Under the pieces are notes generated by a model. The model saw only the letters and a program-made list of their open reading frames with translations. It did no database searches and was not told the DNA's origin. From contig NZ_CABHOL010000005.1 in NCBI RefSeq assembly GCF_902168135.1, positions 1 through 35,328 on the forward strand: 35,328 bases of DNA. The letters run 5' to 3'. Shown piece by piece: positions 30,366 through 35,328 of this stretch. The position numbers and the translations under genes are program-made. Positions within the stretch are counted from its first letter, which is position 1; each line of letters begins with the position of its first letter. This DNA is from an uncultured Fluviicola sp. (lineage in GTDB: Bacteria > Bacteroidota > Bacteroidia > Flavobacteriales_D > Crocinitomicaceae).

Positions 30366-32525
30366 ATGCGGTTTCAGCCGATCAAGCAATTCAATACCAT
30401 TCTCCAACAGGAATATTTGGAACCCACTATCAGTTGGTCCATCAGGGTAGTTTTGGCGTTAAATGTTCCCTTGATCGTCTTCCCGATTTTCCTTGGTTTT
30501 TCCTACCACATTATTTGGGCAGCTTTCGGAGCCTACATGCTCACACTGATCGATTACAGAGGTTCTCATTATAAAAAAATGCTGATCCAATTTGTTGAAG
30601 CCATTCTCATTCTGACCGCAGCCATACTTGGAATGAACATCGGAGGTTCGGTTATACTTGCTACGCTCGGAATGTTAGTCATAGGTGTTTTTGCGGCTTT
30701 GATCCGGAATTGGAGTGATTACGGTTCTACCATCGGTGTTGGAGTAGGATTCTTCTACTTATTCGGTATTTCCAATCCCACCCATTTTTCAGAATCACTT
30801 GTTTATGGAAAATACATCCTGTTCGGAGCAGCCTGGGCAATTGCCATTATCTTTTTGTCTTTTCCATTTTCTGCTTCCAATCCCTTAAGAAGATCAGTAG
30901 CAACTATCTGGAAACGGAACACCGATTACCTCGATGCGCTCATTCAGCAATTTTTGGAACCGGATGCCAAACGCGACCTATTGAGTATTACAGCTAAGGA
31001 AATCGAGATTCGCAATGCGGTCGACAAATCCATTGAATTATTCAATCGCAGAAAGGAAAACTCCAGTTTCAAAGCCGAACACTACGATCAAATGATCGAG
31101 ATCCGAAAATCCGCTGCCTATTTTGGAGCAAGTATTAAATTACTGCATGAAGAACTGGAATCCATCAAGAACGAACCGGTCTTAGTACAGAATCGTTCCA
31201 TTCTTTACAAAACACTTTCAGCTTTGTCACAGGCTTCTGCCCGACTTTCCATTGTTATCTTCACATTTCGCGGGGAAGATTTGACCATGGCGAAGGTACG
31301 GATCAAACGTTTTGAGATCGCGGCCAAAATCCTGAAGGAAAATTTACAGCAGCAGGACCTTTCGGAAGATCACAAACTGATCCTGAACCAATTTATTGTG
31401 AGTTTGAACCAATGTCAGCAGTTCATGGAAAATACCATTCAGCTCATGGACCAGAAGCTGAGTTTCAAGCGCAGTAATTATTTTGAGAATTATAAATTGT
31501 CTTTCAACCATTTCATTGCCGGATTGCAGCCGCGTGTACTCTTCCAGATCGTACGTGAAATCTTTAACTTCGATTCACAGCAGTTTAAGTATGCCCTTCG
31601 TGTAGGATTAGGACTCGCACTTTCTGTTTTCATATTTAAATTCTTCAAAATTGATCACGGACACTGGATTGCATTGACCTTGCTGATCGTTATCCAGCCA
31701 TACTATGGCGCAACTCGCAAAAAAGGATTTGAACGGATTGTCGGGACTGTAGCCGGAATTTTGGTCGGTGGTGCAATTATGCTGCTTCCAATCAAACACG
31801 AACAGTTTGTTGTAATCCTGATATTCATATCTTTCTTTGTAGCTTATTACCTGCGAAATAATTACAAAGTGGGAGTTTTCTTTGTAACCATCATGCTTGT
31901 TGTCATGATGCAGCTTTCCAAACAGGGTTCCTGGGATTTAATCTGGTGGCGGGTGCTTTCCACACTGATCGGTTCTGCACTGGCAATCCTGATCAGCTTT
32001 GCATTCTGGCCGATGTGGGAGAAGCAGCGTTTTCCTGCTTTGCTCAATAGTTCATTCAATCAGAATTTATTCTTCCTGAACCAGGTAATCCTGAATTATC
32101 AAAAGAAACTTCCCACAGGAATTACCTGGCACAAAAGCCGTCGATTAAGTGAAGCTGCAAACAATAACTTATTTGCCTGTATTCAGCGCATGTATGAAGA
32201 ACCCCAGGCCCACCAGCGCCAGATCGATGTACACTTTGCCAAAGTGGGATCGAATATTCGCATTTCACGGGAAATTACCAGTTTGGCTTTTGCGCTCGAA
32301 AAAGAAACTTCCGGAAAATTGGCTGAAACCCTGAACAACTATATGGAAGCCATCCAAATTATTTTCTACCAGTTCATCCAGCATGAAAAAGAAATGGATT
32401 TCCAGCCGGTTAAAACCATTCTTCAGGATCCTGTTTTTGAAGAAAACGAGCAGTTTCAGGCCATCCAGGTGGATTTGGAGAAGATAGTGTTTGAGTTGGA
32501 AGCGTTGAAAGAGTTTAGAGGTTAA
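30366..32525 (+). CDS. FUSC-family (YccS-like) inner-membrane protein
   Basis: This 719-residue protein has the layout of the FUSC/YccS family: an N-terminal bundle of membrane helices (about 25-175), a cytoplasmic helical domain (about 180-400) and a second membrane bundle (about 405-540) that opens with FKIDHGHWIALTLLIVIQPYYGATRKKGFERIVGT (the FUSC core), then a C-terminal cytoplasmic helical part. Members are linked to aromatic acid efflux, but the substrate is unknown. The gene stands alone and ends two bases before the bidirectional palindrome at 32528-32555. Confidence 0.88.
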   Translation: MRFQPIKQFNTILQQEYLEPTISWSIRVVLALNVPLIVFPIFLGFSYHIIWAAFGAYMLTLIDYRGSHYKKMLIQFVEAILILTAAILGMNIGGSVILATLGMLVIGVFAALIRNWSDYGSTIGVGVGFFYLFGISNPTHFSESLVYGKYILFGAAWAIAIIFLSFPFSASNPLRRSVATIWKRNTDYLDALIQQFLEPDAKRDLLSITAKEIEIRNAVDKSIELFNRRKENSSFKAEHYDQMIEIRKSAAYFGASIKLLHEELESIKNEPVLVQNRSILYKTLSALSQASARLSIVIFTFRGEDLTMAKVRIKRFEIAAKILKENLQQQDLSEDHKLILNQFIVSLNQCQQFMENTIQLMDQKLSFKRSNYFENYKLSFNHFIAGLQPRVLFQIVREIFNFDSQQFKYALRVGLGLALSVFIFKFFKIDHGHWIALTLLIVIQPYYGATRKKGFERIVGTVAGILVGGAIMLLPIKHEQFVVILIFISFFVAYYLRNNYKVGVFFVTIMLVVMMQLSKQGSWDLIWWRVLSTLIGSALAILISFAFWPMWEKQRFPALLNSSFNQNLFFLNQVILNYQKKLPTGITWHKSRRLSEAANNNLFACIQRMYEEPQAHQRQIDVHFAKVGSNIRISREITSLAFALEKETSGKLAETLNNYMEAIQIIFYQFIQHEKEMDFQPVKTILQDPVFEENEQFQAIQVDLEKIVFELEALKEFRG

Positions 32526-32527
32526 AC

Positions 32528-32555
32528 GTAGTGGCGCGATTAATCGCGCCACTAC
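32528..32555. terminator. 28-bp perfect palindrome between convergent genes
   Basis: The whole 28 bases are a perfect palindrome; the arms GTAGTGGCGCGA and TCGCGCCACTAC surround TTAA. It lies in the 35 bases between the FUSC gene stop and the stop of the minus-strand gene, so it is placed to end both transcripts. It is the third member of the CGCGA-N4-TCGCG family. Confidence 0.85.
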
Positions 32556-32560
32556 TTGCA

Positions 32561-33250
32561 TTATACTGCGGGATTCAACGGTTCATTTCCCTTGCTGCCT
32601 TTATTGCCGTAATCGATGGTGATGCGGGCACTGGTGTAGGCTTCAACAAAGGCCGGGTGTGAGTGTTTGAATACCAGGATCAGGCGGTCAAATTCTACGC
32701 GGAGCAATTCGTTCAGTTCCTGCTCCAGTTCTTTGATGGACTGGGTGATCCCTTTTCGTTTGATGATCGCTTTGCGGACGCTGTTGTTTACTTCGCTCAC
32801 ATTTTCCAGGAGCGGAATGAGTTCATCGAGGACCTGCGTAGTGACTCCATAAACAGCTAATTGCGGGCCGTAGGTATCGATGTCTTGTTTCAGTTCGGCG
32901 CTTCGGGCTGCCAGCTGGGTGAGCCGCAGGTCTTCCAGATCGGTTTTGGTGAGGTTGTTGCGTTCCCGCAGCAATACATCGCCGGTGGCGCGCCCCAGGA
33001 GGAAGAGTGCGTGCTGCACAATGAGCATTCGCTCGCGCAGATCCGTGATGCGTAGTCTTTTGTCGATGGCCACACCGGTAGTTGCACCCAGTTGTTCGGT
33101 GACGCGCACCCGGAGCAGGTTCAATTTCGTTTCAAAAGCCGCTTTGGCACTTACAAAAGCCGGGATTCCCTGCCAGGTTGCCTGATGATCGTTTAAAACC
33201 GAAAGTACACTCCCGTACATGTTCAGTTTGTTTGCGGTGGATTTTTTCAT
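32561..33250 (-). CDS. Helical cytoplasmic protein of unknown function
   Basis: This 229-residue protein has no signal peptide or membrane segment and reads as mostly helical: a first amphipathic stretch (AFETKLNLLRVRVTEQL), a charged middle and a long helix (RKGITQSIKELEQELNELLRVEF). The C-terminus (SKGNEPLNPAV) is unstructured. I recall similar proteins in Bacteroidota without an assigned role, but no family can be named. The gene is markedly more GC-rich than the DNA that follows it toward the right end. Confidence 0.7.
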   Translation of the reverse strand: MKKSTANKLNMYGSVLSVLNDHQATWQGIPAFVSAKAAFETKLNLLRVRVTEQLGATTGVAIDKRLRITDLRERMLIVQHALFLLGRATGDVLLRERNNLTKTDLEDLRLTQLAARSAELKQDIDTYGPQLAVYGVTTQVLDELIPLLENVSEVNNSVRKAIIKRKGITQSIKELEQELNELLRVEFDRLILVFKHSHPAFVEAYTSARITIDYGNKGSKGNEPLNPAV

Positions 33251-33740
33251 TGTTCCAGTTATTAAATGGTTAATACCCCTATAATGAAAAATGATGCCAA
33301 ACTATTGTTTATCAATCGTTAAGAGACGTTAATACCGGCTCTTGACTGATCAAAGTGTTGCTGGACGCTTTCAAAAGGTAGTTTTGGATGAACCATGAAG
33401 TAGACTAAAGTCACTTCATGATTCCTAAATATTTTTAGCGGGGTTTACTGCACATTGACTGGGGTTCGTTTTCTACGAGCAAAGGTTAGCGCGAGATTGA
33501 GTTCCGTTTGCTTTCCACGAGGAAAGGTTGGTTGGAGATTGAGTTAGGTTGGTTTTCTACGGGCAGAGGTTTGCTTGAGATTGAGTTCCGTTTGCTTTCT
33601 ACGAGGAAAGGTTGGTGTGAGATTGAGTTCCGTTCACTTTCTGCGAGGAAAGGTTGGTGTGAGATTGATGTGGGTTGTTTTCTGCGGGCAGAGGTTTGTG
33701 AGAGATTGGCGAAGGTTAGTTGGAAATACAATACACTTTA
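33251..33740. other. Gene-poor interval holding the 42-bp minisatellite
   Basis: These 490 bases separate the unknown helical gene from the KAP gene. Apart from the minisatellite at 33460-33711 and a decayed unit before it (about 33431-33459), no gene is supported. Two short open frames, one on each strand, exist only because the repeat length is a multiple of three. Confidence 0.7.
33460..33711. repeat. 42-bp minisatellite, six units
   Basis: Six consecutive 42-base units start at 33460, 33502, 33544, 33586, 33628 and 33670. Each contains a TTTCT-CGAG or -CGGG block, then AAAGGTT or GAGGTTT, then GAGATTGAG. Units 2, 4 and 5 form one subtype (CACGAGGAAAGGTTGG) and units 3 and 6 another (CGGGCAGAGGTTTG). 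There are no unique spacers and the units differ from each other, so it is not a CRISPR array. The 42-base period keeps both strands open, with 14-residue periods, but no start site supports translation. Confidence 0.9.
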
Positions 33741-33770
33741 TTGAAGATTGAATAGATTTCCTTAGATTTG
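33741..33770 (+). promoter_or_regulatory. -33/-7 promoter for the KAP NTPase gene
   Basis: TTG (33741-33743), 19 bases, then TAGATTTG (33763-33770), an exact Bacteroidota promoter. It lies 22 bases before the ATG at 33793 and just beyond the minisatellite. Confidence 0.7.
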
Positions 33771-33792
33771 AAGTATAACTTATTTTACCTCT

Positions 33793-35270
33793 ATGCCTGC
33801 TGAAAAACGGAATAGATCACTACTATTCGAAGACTTAAAACAACTCGATAAATGGCTTTTCTCAAAAAAAACATTTATATCAATATTCTCAATTGGCTTA
33901 ATAATTTTCCTAAAACCGCTATTTGAACATCTAATAAATCAGTTTTTAGTTAGCAAAGAATCATCATCATCTGCAATGATGGATGTAGCGGTAATTTTTA
34001 TCGGGTTATTTATGTTTTCTTTTGGCATTTACAAATTCCGTTTAAAATACCAACCTTCATACAATCATATATTGATGATATTACTAGGAGTATTAGCATA
34101 TTCATCATTCAGATTCGGTGAGCATTCATTTAATTATGACAAGTTCATGTGGAACAAACTGTCTAGTATTTACTATTTAGATTTTCTAGTGATTACAAGC
34201 TCTTTTTTTCCATTTCTAAATTCATTACTTGCGCAAACCAAATCATTTAAGAAGTATAAGAAAATTGAGTCAACTTCTACAAATACTTATTTTGAAGATC
34301 GTCCTATCAATCAAAACCAGCAGAATGAACATTTAGTTAAGGAGATTTGTGATGCTATATGCTCAAATGAATTTTTAGGATCTTTTTCGATTGGCGTAAT
34401 GGGAACCTGGGGACATGGAAAATCAAGTTTCATTCAAGCATTAAAACATAGATTAAAATCGACCGAAGAGGCAAACGGGATAATTGAAATTAACTTCTCT
34501 CCATTCTTAAATCATAAGGAAGAAGATCTTATCTCTGATTTTTTTAAGTCGTTTAGCAATCAACTTTCCCGTTACAGTGGGCAATTATCTCAATCATTAA
34601 TTGAATATGCAGGAAGTATTACAAAATTCTATAAACGAGGAGAGATAACTGATCTTTTAAGTAATATATCAATAGCTAGTGGAAATCCTGCATTCGAACT
34701 TTATAATAATGTAAACGATTTGATTGGAAAAACGGAACGAAAAATTGTTGTTTATATTGATGATTTAGACCGTCTTAGCTCAAAAGAAATCCTTCAAATA
34801 TTTAAACTAATACGTAATACCTCAAATTTCAAAAACACATTTTTCATTCTGGCATTAGACAAAACTTATGTTGTCAATGCATTAGCAGCGGATAAAAGTT
34901 TTATGGAAAGTAATTTTATTGATAAGTTTTTTCAATTAGAAGTCTTTTTGCCAGAAATAAATGAAATAGAATTAGCCACCTATCTATCAGATCTCTTGAT
35001 CAAATCTAAAAAATTTAATGCTGATCAAATATCTACCATTTTGAAGCCTATAAGGGAACAAGAAACATTATTTGGAAACTATATTAAAAATTACCGAGAT
35101 TGTATACGCCTAACAAATCAAATAATATTTGATCATTCAGTTTTGGAAAATTTAATTGCCGAAGTTTCTGTAATTGACACTCTCAATCTAATTTTTCTTA
35201 GAACCAGATTTCCACAAATATTCAACGAATTGCACCAGAATAGAAGAAGATTTCTAATAGAGGATACTAG
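33793..35270 (+). CDS. Membrane-anchored KAP-family P-loop NTPase (3' end missing)
   Basis: Residues 1-150 hold four probable membrane helices (about 27-47, 62-80, 92-108 and 126-146). The KAP NTPase domain follows: Walker A GTWGHGKS (204-211) and Walker B IVVYIDDLDR (318-327), the latter with the DDLDR signature typical of the KAP family. After it come FFILALDKTYVV and a helical region. KAP NTPases with N-terminal membrane helices are known, and some lie in phage-defence loci, but that role is only a possibility here. Genomic sequence ends at 35270, after about 492 codons; the last dozen residues of the open frame (LLYTSPSPRD) come from the sequencing adapter. The gene is strongly AT-rich compared with its left neighbour. 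Confidence 0.88.
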
Positions 35271-35328
35271 CTGTCTCTTATACACATCTCCGAGCCCACG
35301 AGACTAAGGCGAATCTCGTATGCCGTCT
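35271..35328. other. Illumina Nextera adapter sequence (artefact)
   Basis: Bases 35271-35289 are the 19-bp Tn5 mosaic end CTGTCTCTTATACACATCT. Then comes CCGAGCCCACGAGAC (35290-35304), the 8-base i7 index TAAGGCGA (35305-35312, the N701 index from memory) and ATCTCGTATGCCGTCT (35313-35328), the start of the P7 flow-cell end. This is library read-through, not genome. Confidence 0.98.

Noticed and set aside
33460-33711. CRISPR array
   Set aside because: The units are contiguous with no unique spacers, and the units differ from each other; it is a tandem minisatellite.
33486-33744. Protein-coding genes on either strand across the minisatellite
   Set aside because: Both strands are open only because the unit is 42 bases; there is no promoter, ribosome site or homologous start that supports either.
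35271-35307. Natural C-terminus LLYTSPSPRD of the KAP protein
   Set aside because: This peptide is translated from the Nextera adapter and is not part of the genome.

Overview
The window looks like chromosomal DNA of a member of the Bacteroidota, most likely Flavobacteriales and close to Crocinitomicaceae/Fluviicola (the genus is an inference from protein style, not a search). The grounds are Bacteroidota-type -7 promoter boxes (TAnnTTTG) in front of many genes, two secreted proteins with type IX secretion (T9SS) C-terminal sorting domains (one type A, one type B), a fused E1 alpha/beta 2-oxoacid dehydrogenase, and lipoproteins with Bacteroidota-like signal peptides. No rRNA, tRNA or CRISPR array was seen. 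The last 58 bases (35271-35328) are not genomic: they are an Illumina Nextera read-through adapter with an i7 index, so the true contig ends at 35270 inside a KAP-type NTPase gene.

Layout. 310-4732: fused E1 dehydrogenase, then a small Cys-motif membrane protein, a Cys-rich outer-membrane barrel-like protein and a His-rich lipoprotein (a probable metal-related group). 4763-6464: a duplicated hairpin repeat, endonuclease III (nth), and a lipoprotein gene sitting between nth and a second, synonymously diverged copy of the nth 3' end, which looks like a small cassette inserted into the nth tail. 6470-9578: two secreted paralogues on the minus strand. 9676-11410: DUF4287, cupin, a barrel-like protein and an ABM-like protein. 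11490-14094 (minus): DctA-type symporter and MFS transporter. 14296-17630: RibD, metallo-beta-lactamase-fold hydrolase, HU-like/SPOR protein. 17696-22090 (minus): GAPDH, then a large T9SS type B protein and its small partner.

22229-28273 is a tight seven-gene run on the plus strand: transketolase N-terminal subunit, a secreted von Willebrand A protein, transketolase C-terminal subunit, an ECF sigma factor, a one-pass probable anti-sigma protein, a Spy/CpxP-like periplasmic protein and a class III aminotransferase. It joins central carbon metabolism to what looks like an envelope stress circuit. 28364-28931 is a DUF433/DUF5615 toxin-antitoxin-like pair whose second gene is broken by a one-base deletion. 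29006-33250: a Kelch-like T9SS protein, a FUSC-type membrane protein and an unknown helical protein. 33251-33792 is gene-poor and holds six 42-bp minisatellite units. It is followed by a clear drop to AT-rich DNA and the truncated membrane-anchored KAP NTPase.

Several families of palindromic intergenic repeats occur: CGCGA-N4-TCGCG hairpins, CCGATA-NN-TATCGG palindromes, TTCGACTCCGCTCAG inverted repeats and CGCAGATCTCGC inverted repeats. Two perfect hairpins of the first family sit exactly between convergent genes. The strongest candidates for something undescribed are the nth-tail cassette, the transketolase/VWA/ECF operon and the minisatellite next to the KAP NTPase.
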